A stretch of 31,510 bases of DNA from DAIDJM01 sp964250215 (lineage in GTDB: Bacteria; Pseudomonadota; Alphaproteobacteria; Acetobacterales; Acetobacteraceae), in assembly GCA_964250215.1 (NCBI GenBank), contig CAXUEX010000014.1, forward strand, positions 1 to 31,510, given 5' to 3'. The position numbers were made by a program, and so were the translations under genes. Below, piece by piece: positions 22,859-31,424 of the stretch. Under the pieces are notes generated by a model. The model was not told the DNA's origin, did not search any database, and saw nothing but the letters and a program-made list of their open reading frames with translations. Positions within the stretch are counted from its first letter, which is position 1. The number at the start of each line of letters is the position of its first letter.

Positions 22859-25717
22859 TTACGCGCGGTTGGCCGGCCGCAGCGGAATGACGCGCGCGGA
22901 GCGGTCGGCCTGGGCGAGCAGCGCCGGCAGGGCGGCGGCGGGGACCGGACGGCCGAGGAGATAGCCTTGCACTTCGCGCGCGCCGTGTTCGCGCAGCAAA
23001 TCGAGCTGGGCCTGCTGCTCCACGCCTTCCGCAGTGGCCGGTATGCCGAGCGAGGCAGCCAGGCCCAGGATGGCGCGGACGATGGCGGCGGCGCCGGCGT
23101 CGCCGGGCAGGCCGCGGACGAAGCTCTGGTCGATCTTGATGCGGTCGAACTTGAAGCTTTGCAGGTAGGTGAGCGAGCTGTAGCCGGTGCCGAAATCGTC
23201 GAGTGCCACCGAGATGCCGGCCGCCTGGATGCGTTGCAGCGTGGCCAAGGTTACCGGATCGCGCTGCAGCAGCACCGTTTCCGTCACTTCCAGTTCTATG
23301 CGCGACGGCGGCACGCCCTCGGCCTCGATGACCGAGGCGAGGAGGGTGGCGAAGCTGCCGGAGCGCAATTGCACTGCCGAAACGTTAATCGCGAGGCGCA
23401 GATTGTCCGGCCAGTCTCGCGCCGTGCGACAGGCTTCCCGTAGCACCCATTGGCCCAGCGCGTTGATGGTTTCGGTATCCTCCGCCACGGGCACGAATTC
23501 GCCGGCGCCCAGCAGGCCGCGCACCGGGTGGCGCCAGCGCAGCAGGGCTTCGAACCCGGTGAGGCGCAGGCTCATGGCTTCGAACAATGGCTGGAAATGC
23601 AGCTCCAGTTCGTCTTTCGCCAGCGCCTGTTCCAATTCCAGCTCGATGCGACGCCGCGCCTGCACTTCGGCTTCCATGGCCGGTTCGAACATTCGGAACA
23701 CGGAGCGGCCTTCGGCCTTGGCGCGATACAGCGCGATATCGGCGTTGCGCATCAGCGTGTCGCGGTCGGCGCCATGATCGGGGGCGATGGCGATGCCGAC
23801 ACTGGCGCTGATGGCCAGCGAATGGCCGTCGATCTCGAACGGCGCGCGGATCACTTCGATCATGCGTTCGGCATAGGCGATCGCGTCGCTCGGGTGGCGC
23901 AGGCCGGTGAGCAGGGTGGCGAATTCGTCGCCGCCCAGGCGGCCGGTGGTGTCCTGCTGGCGCAGGCAGGTGGCGAAGCGTTCGGCGGCCCCGCGCAGCA
24001 GCCGGTCCCCCACCGGGTGGCCCAGCGTGTCGTTGATCGCTTTGAAATGGTCCAGATCGATGCAGAGCAGCGCGAAACGGTTGGTCGGCGACGCCTCGGC
24101 GAGCGCGGCCTCCAGGCGCTCGCCGAACAGCAGCCGGTTCGGCAAGCCGGTGAGCGCGTCGTGCCGCGCCATGAACAGGATTTTTTCGCGCGAGCGGTGC
24201 CGTTCGGTGACATCCTCGTAGGTCGCGACCCAGCCGCCATCGGCAATCGGCTGGTGCAGGATTTCGATGGTGCGGCCGTGCGCCAGTGCGAGCTGCACGG
24301 TGAAGGTGGTGCGGGTTTGCAGCATGGCGAGGCGCTGCGCCCAGATCTGCGGCCATGATGTGCCTTCGGGCAAATTGCCGCCAAGCTTGAGCGAGACGAG
24401 CTCTTCCATGACCATGCCGCTGCGCACGCGGTCGCGCATCAGGCCGAAGATTTCCGAGAAACGGCGGTTGGCCAGCTTCAGCCGCAGCTCGGCATCGAAC
24501 AAGCAGAGACCCTGCGTCATGTTCGACAGCGCGGCATCGAGCCAAAGATTGGATTGTTTCAGCTCGGCCTCGCGCCGCTTGCGGGCGGTGATGTCGCTGC
24601 AGAAGGCCACCAGGCCGCCATCGCCGGTGAGGCTCCAGCCGATGCGGATGCAGCGGCCGTCGGCCAGTTCGGCTTCGGCCGAGCCCGGGTTCGGGGAGGC
24701 GCCGAACGGCAGGGTGGGCAACTTAGCGCTGAGGCGGTCGCCGCGCAGCCCGGCGAGCAGGGCGAGGAAGCAGGTGCCGGGTTCGAGCGGCTGGGCGAGA
24801 CCGGCAAAGAATTGCTGCGCCTGTGTGTTGCTGACCACAACCGCGCCTTCGGCATTGACGAGGATGACGCCCTCGCTGGAGTTCTCGATGGCGTCGACGA
24901 GCCGTATCTGGGCGGAGCGGCGCTGCGACACTTCGCGCGCCATCATGCCGGCGATGCTGTCCCGCATCGCTTCCATGGAGGTGAGCAGGCGGCCGAGTTC
25001 GTCGCGGCTCTGGCGCCGCGGGATTTCCACCGTCAGCTCACCGCCGGCGATGCGGCCGGCGACGCGCGAGGCGAGCGAGATGGGATCGAGGATGCGGCGG
25101 GCCAGCACGCGGCTGAGCAGGAGCGACATCAGCACCGCGGCACCGGTGAGTTCCAGGTCGAGCCTGGTATCGGTGCCGATGGCGCGCAGCGCGGCCTGGC
25201 GGAAGGAGAAGCCGTCTTCCGCCGTATAGTTCACGAGCAGGTCGATCTCACGCGTGGCCGCGCGATCGTAATGGTCGAGCGCGGGCCAGTTCGCGTCGAT
25301 CTGGTGTTCGGCCCAGCTCTCCTCCCACCCCGCGACGGCGCGGCGCACGCGGCCGGCCGCGGCCACGGCGCGGGCCGATTGCGCGCGTTCCGTGGCAATC
25401 GAAAGATCGTCATCCAGATCTTCGCGCAACTGGGTGATGCGCGGATCGAGCGCGGCCCGGCTGTCGGCGTTTTCGATCATGCGGCGTTCGAGCAGCGCGG
25501 ATTTCAGCAGTGCGAAATCGGCAGCGGCGGCGCGGGCGTAGTTGATCGACATCAGCGAGCCGTCGTAGGTCTCCACCACCAAGTGGGCGCCGCTGCGAAT
25601 GGTTTTGAGCGCGAACAGGCCCAGCGAGGCGGTGAGCAGCGTGAGGGTGGCGAAACCCAGCAGCAGCGAGACCCGGAGCGAGACCGGCCGTTCCCAACGC
25701 CGCAATTCGCGCCACAT
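22859..25717 (-). CDS. Membrane-bound PAS-GGDEF-EAL cyclic-di-GMP enzyme
   Basis: 952 residues. Membrane segments near 13-35 and 190-207 enclose a periplasmic helical sensor domain. A HAMP-like linker (about 208-262) and two PAS-like regions follow (around VDAIENSSEGVILVNAEG and LDAALSNMTQGLCLFDAELR). The diguanylate cyclase domain has an intact GGDEF at 595-599 and the inhibitory I-site RQQD at 586-589. The phosphodiesterase domain has EAL at 723-725, DDFGTGYSS at 840-848 and AEGVE near 895. Both active sites look complete, so it may make or break c-di-GMP, according to the signal. ATG at 25717 gives a short basic N-terminus before the first helix. c-di-GMP often controls EPS, but no direct link to the EPS genes here is shown. 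It is divergent from the cupredoxin gene. Confidence 0.93.
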   Translation of the reverse strand: MWRELRRWERPVSLRVSLLLGFATLTLLTASLGLFALKTIRSGAHLVVETYDGSLMSINYARAAAADFALLKSALLERRMIENADSRAALDPRITQLREDLDDDLSIATERAQSARAVAAAGRVRRAVAGWEESWAEHQIDANWPALDHYDRAATREIDLLVNYTAEDGFSFRQAALRAIGTDTRLDLELTGAAVLMSLLLSRVLARRILDPISLASRVAGRIAGGELTVEIPRRQSRDELGRLLTSMEAMRDSIAGMMAREVSQRRSAQIRLVDAIENSSEGVILVNAEGAVVVSNTQAQQFFAGLAQPLEPGTCFLALLAGLRGDRLSAKLPTLPFGASPNPGSAEAELADGRCIRIGWSLTGDGGLVAFCSDITARKRREAELKQSNLWLDAALSNMTQGLCLFDAELRLKLANRRFSEIFGLMRDRVRSGMVMEELVSLKLGGNLPEGTSWPQIWAQRLAMLQTRTTFTVQLALAHGRTIEILHQPIADGGWVATYEDVTERHRSREKILFMARHDALTGLPNRLLFGERLEAALAEASPTNRFALLCIDLDHFKAINDTLGHPVGDRLLRGAAERFATCLRQQDTTGRLGGDEFATLLTGLRHPSDAIAYAERMIEVIRAPFEIDGHSLAISASVGIAIAPDHGADRDTLMRNADIALYRAKAEGRSVFRMFEPAMEAEVQARRRIELELEQALAKDELELHFQPLFEAMSLRLTGFEALLRWRHPVRGLLGAGEFVPVAEDTETINALGQWVLREACRTARDWPDNLRLAINVSAVQLRSGSFATLLASVIEAEGVPPSRIELEVTETVLLQRDPVTLATLQRIQAAGISVALDDFGTGYSSLTYLQSFKFDRIKIDQSFVRGLPGDAGAAAIVRAILGLAASLGIPATAEGVEQQAQLDLLREHGAREVQGYLLGRPVPAAALPALLAQADRSARVIPLRPANRA

Positions 25718-25827
25718 CGCGCTAGGCCCCGGGTGATTTTTGCGGGCGCGACGGCCGCGAAGGGCAGGGGAGCAGCCTGCCTTGATTACACGCGACGGTT
25801 GTTCTAAGGTTAACCGGAGAGATCACA

Positions 25828-25884
25828 ATGGCAGACCTGGTGGACGAGCTGGCCGGCGCTGGGTGGCAACGGCCGTATCGGTAG
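25828..25884 (+). CDS. Possible 18-residue leader ORF upstream of the cupredoxin gene
   Basis: ATG at 25828 has GGAGAG placed six bases upstream, a better ribosome site than that of the cupredoxin gene itself. The peptide is MADLVDELAGAGWQRPYR, then TAG. It ends 50 bases before the cupredoxin start. It may be a leader peptide, a remnant of a lost gene, or a new small gene. Nothing in its composition, such as a run of one regulated amino acid or metal-binding residues, tells which. Confidence 0.35.
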   Translation: MADLVDELAGAGWQRPYR

Positions 25885-25934
25885 GCGGAATTTGCGTTAG
25901 TTTCACAGATGTACGGGCAGGTTGCAAGCGAGCC

Positions 25935-26282
25935 ATGAGACTTCTTTCCGTATCCGTGCTGGGTTTGGTGGTGGCCGGGGCGGCCTGGGCAATGCTTTCG
26001 GGCGACCGGACCAAGCCGACCGGGGTGGAGTACGTGATTTCGCAGAAATATCGGCATTTCGCGCCGAACACGCTGAGCGTGCACCCTGGCGATACCGTGA
26101 TAATCGTGAACGACGATGCGGATCTGCACCACCACGCCTACGTCTCCAGCCCACGGTTCAAGTTCGACAGCGGCGACCAGCAGCCGGGTAGCCGCACGCC
26201 CATCGTGTTTTCGGTTCCCGGCCGGTTCAATGTGCTCTGCGGCATACATCCGAAGATGCGCCTTGTGGTGGCGGTGCAATAG
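25935..26282 (+). CDS. Small exported cupredoxin (type 1 copper protein, plastocyanin/azurin-like)
   Basis: 115 residues from ATG at 25935. An N-terminal hydrophobic segment (LLSVSVLGLVVAGAAWAML) is a signal peptide or anchor. The mature part has the cupredoxin pattern: FAPNTLSVHPGDTVIIVNDD, then DLHHHAY (first His ligand), and VLCGIHPKMRLVVAV, giving the C-x2-H-x2-M ligand loop. The His-Cys-His-Met set is therefore complete and the protein should carry one electron in the periplasm. The longer open frame to the left has no ribosome site and would bury the signal. No redox partner gene is nearby. It is divergent from the GGDEF-EAL gene and convergent with trmB, with a gap of 33 bases. Confidence 0.85.
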   Translation: MRLLSVSVLGLVVAGAAWAMLSGDRTKPTGVEYVISQKYRHFAPNTLSVHPGDTVIIVNDDADLHHHAYVSSPRFKFDSGDQQPGSRTPIVFSVPGRFNVLCGIHPKMRLVVAVQ

Positions 26283-26315
26283 CGGGACACACCGCCGCAA
26301 ATTGGCGGCCCGCGG

Positions 26316-26990
26316 TTACGAACGGATTAATTGCCAGTAGAGCGGTTGGCGTCCGGCGGCCAGGGCCTTGGCTTCGTAACGCGTGGCCGGCCAGTCCGGC
26401 GGCCGCGTCTGCGTCGGCAGGGCGAAGCGGAAATCGGTCCGCGGGCGAAGGATTTCCTCGATCCAGTTCTGGTAGCCGGGGTCGTCGGTGGCAATGCGCC
26501 ATTCCGCGCCGGGCGACATGCGGGACGCGAGAAGGGCGACGATATCCGGGTGCACGAAGCGGCGCTTGGCATGGCGTGCCTTCGGCCAGGGATCGGGGAA
26601 CAGCAGCATGACACGATCAAGGCTCGCGGGCGGCAATCGCGGCAGCAGCGCGCGGGCGTCGGCATCCCACAGGCGCAGATTGGGCGGCAACGGCGCGGTT
26701 GCCTCTTCGCCCGCCGGCACCAGGGCGGCGAGCAGGGAGCAGAGGCCCTGATCGAACACCTCGGCGGCGATCAGGCCGGCTTCCGGATGGGCGGCGATGG
26801 TGGCGAGCGCGTGTTCGCCGCCGCCGAAGCCGATTTCCAGCCAGAGTTTTTCGCAGCGCGGCGTGAACGGGGCGGTGGGGTCTTGCAGGCGCAGGCGGGG
26901 AAGCGCGGCACTCAGCAGAAGCTGCTGACGGGCGCGGAGCGCGTGCGTGCGGCGGCGGCCATACAGGCGATCGGGCGGCGGTTTCAGCAA
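26316..26990 (-). CDS. trmB: tRNA (guanine-N7-)-methyltransferase
   Basis: 224 residues; uses SAM to methylate G46 of tRNAs. The SAM-binding motif I is LEIGFGGGEHA, followed by GLIAAEVFDQGL. The family signature is LLFPDPWPKARHAKRRFVHPD, and the C-terminal RYEAKALAAGRQPLYW is typical. TTG at 26990 is the only start in frame after a stop at 27000-27002. The start is late but leaves the conserved YGRRRTHALRARQ segment intact. It lies 37 bases downstream of metK, which makes its methyl donor. Confidence 0.95.
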   Translation of the reverse strand: MLKPPPDRLYGRRRTHALRARQQLLLSAALPRLRLQDPTAPFTPRCEKLWLEIGFGGGEHALATIAAHPEAGLIAAEVFDQGLCSLLAALVPAGEEATAPLPPNLRLWDADARALLPRLPPASLDRVMLLFPDPWPKARHAKRRFVHPDIVALLASRMSPGAEWRIATDDPGYQNWIEEILRPRTDFRFALPTQTRPPDWPATRYEAKALAAGRQPLYWQLIRS

Positions 26991-27027
26991 AGAAAATCTT
27001 CAGGCTGGCCTGCGTCGGGCAGCCCGC

Positions 27028-28215
27028 CTATCTGTCGAACGCCGATTGCAGCTCCGGAACAAGGTCGGTGCGTTCCCAGGTGAACGTGCCGCGCGCCTCG
27101 TCGGGCGAGCGGCCGAAATGGCCGTACGCCGTGGTGGGAACGTAGATCGGCCGGTTCAGGCGCAGATGCTCGCGGATGCCGCGAGGCGAAAGATTCATGA
27201 TCTCGCGCAGCACGCGCTCCAGTTTTGTTTCGTCCACGTCATTTCCGGTGCCGTGCAGATCGACATAGAGCGAGAGCGGGTGGGAAACGCCGATCGCATA
27301 GGAAATCTGGATGGTGGCGCGGGCGGCGAGGTTGGCGGCAACCACGTTCTTCGCCAGATAGCGCGCGGCATAGGCGGCGCTGCGATCCACCTTGGTCGGG
27401 TCCTTGCCGCTGAACGCGCCACCGCCATGCGGCGCCGCGCCGCCATAGGTGTCCACGATGATCTTCCGCCCCGTCAGGCCGCAATCCCCGTCTGGCCCAC
27501 CGATCACGAACTTGCCGGTGGGATTGATGTACAGCTCCTCTTGCCGGCACATCCAGCCGGCCGGCAGCGCCGCTTCGATCAGCGGCACGATACGGCGCTT
27601 GATCTCCGCCTGGTCCATGCCTTCCTCGTGCTGCGTGCTGAGCACGATCGAGGTGGCGCCCACGGGCCGGCCTTCGGCATACCGCAGCGTCACTTGGCTT
27701 TTCGCATCCGGCAGCAGCCCGGCCACGCGCGGATCGCCAGCGTGGCGCAGCTCCGTGATGCGGCGCAGAATATCGTGCGCGTAATGGATCGGTGCCGGCA
27801 TGAGGCTCGCGGTTTCGTCGGTGGCGAAGCCGAACATGATCCCCTGGTCGCCCGCGCCCTCATCCTTGTTGCCGCCGGCGTCCACGCCCACCGCGATATC
27901 CTGGCTCTGCGCGTGCAACAGGCATTCGACCTGCGCGGTTCTCCAGGAGAAACCGGCCTGATCGTAGCCGATATCGCGCACGGCCAGGCGTGCGAGATGC
28001 ATCAGGTATTCCGATGTGACCGAAGCGGGGCCGCGGGTTTCGCCCGCCAGCACGATGCGGTTGGTGGTGACCAGCGTTTCGCAAGCGACACGGGATTGCG
28101 GATCGGCGGCCAGGAACGCGTCGAGCACGGTGTCGCTGATCCGGTCGGCCACTTTGTCCGGGTGGCCCTCGGAGACCGATTCGGACGTGAACAGGAAATC
28201 GCCCTTGTTGCGCAT
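27028..28215 (-). CDS. metK: S-adenosylmethionine synthetase
   Basis: 395 residues, normal length. It joins ATP and methionine to SAM. Conserved segments: FTSESVSEGHPDKVADRISD at the N-terminus, GAGDQGIMFGFATDET, INPTGKFVIGGPDGDCGLTG, GGGAFSGKDPTKVDRSAAY and the C-terminal ARGTFTWERTD. ATG at 28215 has GGAG with five bases of spacing; the open frame further left overlaps pdxJ. Only 44 bases separate it from pdxJ, so there is no room for a SAM riboswitch in front of metK; any control must act at the operon promoter. Confidence 0.97.
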   Translation of the reverse strand: MRNKGDFLFTSESVSEGHPDKVADRISDTVLDAFLAADPQSRVACETLVTTNRIVLAGETRGPASVTSEYLMHLARLAVRDIGYDQAGFSWRTAQVECLLHAQSQDIAVGVDAGGNKDEGAGDQGIMFGFATDETASLMPAPIHYAHDILRRITELRHAGDPRVAGLLPDAKSQVTLRYAEGRPVGATSIVLSTQHEEGMDQAEIKRRIVPLIEAALPAGWMCRQEELYINPTGKFVIGGPDGDCGLTGRKIIVDTYGGAAPHGGGAFSGKDPTKVDRSAAYAARYLAKNVVAANLAARATIQISYAIGVSHPLSLYVDLHGTGNDVDETKLERVLREIMNLSPRGIREHLRLNRPIYVPTTAYGHFGRSPDEARGTFTWERTDLVPELQSAFDR

Positions 28216-28259
28216 CGCGGCTCCGGCGGATTTTTGGGGAAGCGCGCGTGAGTGGCGGA

Positions 28260-29009
28260 TCAGGGCCCGGGGGTCAAGGCCGGCGCCGCGTTGGCCGCCG
28301 GCGCGTCGCCGCCATCGATCGCGGCGCGCATGCGGCGCACGGCTTCCGGCAGGCCGAGCAGGACGGCCTCGGCCAGGATGGCGTGGCCAATGTTCAGCTC
28401 GCGCAGATGCGGCAGGGCGGCGATCGGGCCGACATTGCCGCGCGTGAGGCCGTGCCCGGCGTGGCATTCCAGGCCCAGATCGTGCGCCAGCAGAGCCGCG
28501 ATGCGCAGGCGTTCCAGCTCGGCTTCGGCACCGTTGGCATAGCTGCCGGTGTGCAGTTCCACCACGCTGGCCCGCAGCTCGGCCGCGGCGCGGAGCTGGG
28601 CCGGGTCGGGATCGATGAACAGCGAAACGCGGATGCCGGAATCGCTCAAGGCGGCGACGATCGGCGCCAGCGTGGCAAGCTGGCCGGCCGCATCCAGGCC
28701 GCCTTCGGTGGTGATCTCCTGGCGGCGTTCGGGCACGATGCAGCAGGCGTGCGGCCGCGTGCGGCGGGCGATGCCGGCCATTTCCTCGGTGGCGGCCATT
28801 TCCAGATTGATCGGCACGGCCAGCGCTGCCCGGACGCGAGCCAGGTCGTCGTCGCGGATGTGGCGCCGGTCCTCGCGCAAATGCAGCGTGATGCCGTCGG
28901 CCCCGCCGTCGATGGCGGCGTAGGCGGCGGCGAGCGGATCGGGCTCGGTGCCGCCACGGGCGTTCCGCAGCGTCGCCACATGATCGATGTTGACGCCGAG
29001 GCGGATCAT
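28260..29009 (-). CDS. pdxJ: Pyridoxine 5'-phosphate synthase
   Basis: 249 residues. It condenses 1-deoxyxylulose 5-phosphate with the product of PdxA to give pyridoxine 5'-phosphate. The family motifs RLGVNIDHVATLRNARGG, ITLHLREDRRHI, NLEMAATEEM, ELHTGSYANG, HAGHGLTRGNVGPIAALP and ELNIGHAILAEAVLLGL are all present. The ATG overlaps the pdxA stop as ATGA, so translation is coupled. The C-terminal tail is Ala/Pro-rich and longer than needed. With pdxA upstream it forms the DXP-dependent vitamin B6 pair. Confidence 0.97.
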   Translation of the reverse strand: MIRLGVNIDHVATLRNARGGTEPDPLAAAYAAIDGGADGITLHLREDRRHIRDDDLARVRAALAVPINLEMAATEEMAGIARRTRPHACCIVPERRQEITTEGGLDAAGQLATLAPIVAALSDSGIRVSLFIDPDPAQLRAAAELRASVVELHTGSYANGAEAELERLRIAALLAHDLGLECHAGHGLTRGNVGPIAALPHLRELNIGHAILAEAVLLGLPEAVRRMRAAIDGGDAPAANAAPALTPGP

Positions 29010-29965
29010 CGCGCGCGGTTCCTGGCAATCGCATCGGCGAGGCGAAGCGCGGCGATCAGGCTGGCCGGATTGGCGCGGCCCTGGCCGGCGATATCGAAGG
29101 CGGTGCCGTGGTCTGGCGAGGTGCGAACGATGGGCAGCCCGAGCGTGACGTTCACGCCATTCCACATGTCGAGGGTTTTCAAGGGGATCAGCGCCTGGTC
29201 GTGGTAGTGGCAGATGGCGGCATCGTAGCCCGGGCGGGCTTGCGGCGTGAACAGCGTATCGGGCGAGTGGGGGCCGGTGGCGCGGATGCCCTCGGCTTGC
29301 AGCGTTTGGATGGCCGGGGCGATCAGGGTGTGTTCCTCGCTGCCCATTGTGCCGTCCTCGCCGGCGTGGGGGTTCAGGCCGGCGACGGCGAGGCGGGGCG
29401 CGGCGATGCCGAAATCCTGCCGCAGCGCCGCGTGGGTGGTGCGGGCGGCGTGCAGGATCGCTTCGGTGGTCAGGCGCGCCAGGGCCTCGCGCAGCGCGCA
29501 ATGGATCGTGACCGGAACAACGCGCAGTTCCGGGCTGACGAGCATCATGATCTCGCGGCCGGGAACGCCGGTGAGATGGGCGAGGAATTCGGTGTGGCCT
29601 GGATGCGGAAAGCCGGCGCGGGTGAGCACCGATTTGGCGATCGGGTTCGTGACGATGCCGGCCGCAGCGCCGGTTTGCGCGAGGCGAACGGCGCGGACGA
29701 TGCTTTCGATGATGGCGGGGGCGGCCGCGGGATCGGGATGGCCGGGTTTGGGCGAGGCCACGAGATAGACCGGCAGGATCGGGAGTTTTTCGGCGAAACT
29801 GGCGGTGTTCGGGGTAGGAACGATCTCGATCGGGGCGTGGCGGCCCAGTTCGCCGGGGTCGGCAATGCAGATGAATTCGGGCCCAGTGCGGCGCAGCAAG
29901 TGCCAAGCCTTCCCGGCAATTTCCGGCCCAATGCCGGCGGGATCCCCCATGGTAAGCGCTAACAA
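29006..29965 (-). CDS. pdxA: 4-hydroxythreonine-4-phosphate dehydrogenase
   Basis: 319 residues. NAD-dependent, metal-dependent oxidation and decarboxylation of 4-phosphohydroxy-threonine in vitamin B6 synthesis. Seen: LTMGDPAGIGPE, VTNPIAKSVLTRAGFPHPGHTEFLA, PVTIHCAL, GLNPHAGEDG and CHYHDQALIPLKTLDMWNGV, which carry the His/Asp metal ligands. The start is TTG at 29965, giving MLALTMGDPAG; the ribosome site is poor, and ATG at 29950 would cut into the conserved MGDPAGIGPE motif. Its stop overlaps the pdxJ start. Upstream lies lpdA with palindromic repeat C between. Confidence 0.96.
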   Translation of the reverse strand: MLALTMGDPAGIGPEIAGKAWHLLRRTGPEFICIADPGELGRHAPIEIVPTPNTASFAEKLPILPVYLVASPKPGHPDPAAAPAIIESIVRAVRLAQTGAAAGIVTNPIAKSVLTRAGFPHPGHTEFLAHLTGVPGREIMMLVSPELRVVPVTIHCALREALARLTTEAILHAARTTHAALRQDFGIAAPRLAVAGLNPHAGEDGTMGSEEHTLIAPAIQTLQAEGIRATGPHSPDTLFTPQARPGYDAAICHYHDQALIPLKTLDMWNGVNVTLGLPIVRTSPDHGTAFDIAGQGRANPASLIAALRLADAIARNRAR

Positions 29966-29997
29966 GCGTCGTCCGCTATATTGAAGAAAGTTCTTTG

Positions 29998-30019
29998 GTT
30001 CTTTCTTTCAAGAAAGAAC
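29998..30019. repeat. Palindromic repeat C, copy 2, between lpdA and pdxA
   Basis: Perfect 10-base arms (GTTCTTTCTT and its complement) around TC, with flanks shared with copy 1 at 18577. It follows the lpdA stop by 10 bases and may serve as its terminator, although no T-run of the classic kind follows on the minus strand. Confidence 0.85.
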
Positions 30020-30029
30020 ATTCTTTCTT

Positions 30030-31424
30030 TCATATGTGCAACGCCCTGCCATCCGCCGCGAGCGCCGCTTCCTTCACGGCCTCGCTCAGGCTAGGGTGGG
30101 CGTGGCAGATGCGCCCAACGTCTTCCGCACTTGCGCCGAATTCCATGGCGGTGGCGAGTTCGGCAATCAGCGTGCCGGCATCCGGGCCGATGATGTGTGC
30201 GCCGAGGATGCGGTCGGTGGTTTTGTCGGCAAGGATTTTCACGAAGCCGTCGGTGGATCCCATGGCCCGGGCGCGACCGTTGGCGGTGAACGGGAATTTT
30301 CCGACATTATAGGCCGTGCCGGCGGTTTTCAGCATTTCCTCGGTGGCGCCGATGCTGGCGACTTCGGGCCAGGTGTACACCACGCCGGGGATCACGTTGT
30401 AGTTCACGTGGCCGGCCTGCCCGGCGATGCGTTCAGCGCAGGCGACGCCTTCCTCTTCCGCCTTGTGGGCGAGCATGGGGCCGTGGATGACGTCGCCGAT
30501 GGCATAGATGTTGGCGACGTTCGTGTGATAATGCGCGTCGGTTTCGATGAAGCCGCGCGCATCCAGCGCCATGCCGAGTTCCGCGAGGCCGAGATTCTCC
30601 GTGACTGGGCGGCGGCCGATGGCGACGAGCACGGTATCGACGCGGAGCGTCTCGGCGTTGCCGCCGCTGGCGGGTTCGAGCGTGACATCGATGCCGTCCG
30701 CATCGGGTTTGGCGGCGGTTACTTTCGTGTTCAGGCGAAATTTCAAGCCTTGTTTGGCCAGGATGCGCTCAAAGGTCTTGCCAATTTCACCATCCATGCC
30801 CGGAACGAGGCGATCGAGATATTCCACCACCGTCACTTGCGCGCCAAGCCGATGCCAGACGGAGCCGAGTTCCAGGCCGATATAACCGCCGCCAATGACC
30901 AGCAGGTGGTTCGGCACGCGATCGAGTGCCAAGCCGCCGGTGGAGGTGACGATGCGCTTCTCGTCGATTTCCACGCCGGGGAGCGGGATGCTGTCGCTGC
31001 CCGTGGCAATCACGATGTGCTTGGCTTCGTAGGCGGTGCCGCCGACTTCCACGCGGCCCGCGGCGGCGATGCGGGCTTCGCCTTTCAGCCAAGTGACCTT
31101 GTTTTTCTTGAACAGAAATTCCACGCCCTTCACGTTCGCGCTCACCACCTCGTCCTTGCGCTTCTGCATGCGGGCAAGGTCGAGTTTCGGCGGATCGAGG
31201 ATGATGCCGTGATCGGCGAAGCTGCCGGCCGCCTGGTGGAAGTTTTCGCTGGATTGCAGCAGCGCCTTGGACGGGATGCAGCCGATATTGAGGCAGGTGC
31301 CGCCGAGAGTTTCGCGTTTTTCGACGCAGGCGGTGCGCAGGCCGAGCTGGGCGGCGCGGATGGCGCACACGTAGCCGCCGGGGCCGGCGCCAATGACGAT
31401 AACGTCGAAGGAGGTTTCGGGCAT
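30030..31424 (-). CDS. lpdA: Dihydrolipoyl dehydrogenase
   Basis: 464 residues. E3 flavoprotein of the pyruvate, 2-oxoglutarate or branched-chain dehydrogenase complexes; it reoxidises dihydrolipoamide with NAD. FAD site VIGAGPGGYVCAIRAAQLG, redox disulfide GGTCLNIGCIPSKALL, NAD site VIGGGYIGLELGSVW, second FAD segment ATGSDSIPLPG, YAIGDVIHGPMLAHKA, and the C-terminal catalytic His-Glu pair in HAHPSLSEAV. ATG at 31424 has no clear ribosome site. No E1/E2 genes are in view; in this group they would be expected upstream, beyond the window edge. Confidence 0.95.
   Translation of the reverse strand: MPETSFDVIVIGAGPGGYVCAIRAAQLGLRTACVEKRETLGGTCLNIGCIPSKALLQSSENFHQAAGSFADHGIILDPPKLDLARMQKRKDEVVSANVKGVEFLFKKNKVTWLKGEARIAAAGRVEVGGTAYEAKHIVIATGSDSIPLPGVEIDEKRIVTSTGGLALDRVPNHLLVIGGGYIGLELGSVWHRLGAQVTVVEYLDRLVPGMDGEIGKTFERILAKQGLKFRLNTKVTAAKPDADGIDVTLEPASGGNAETLRVDTVLVAIGRRPVTENLGLAELGMALDARGFIETDAHYHTNVANIYAIGDVIHGPMLAHKAEEEGVACAERIAGQAGHVNYNVIPGVVYTWPEVASIGATEEMLKTAGTAYNVGKFPFTANGRARAMGSTDGFVKILADKTTDRILGAHIIGPDAGTLIAELATAMEFGASAEDVGRICHAHPSLSEAVKEAALAADGRALHI

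Noticed and set aside
28216..28259. SAM riboswitch in front of metK
   Set aside because: Only 44 bases separate pdxJ and metK, too few for a known SAM riboswitch, and no such fold is seen.
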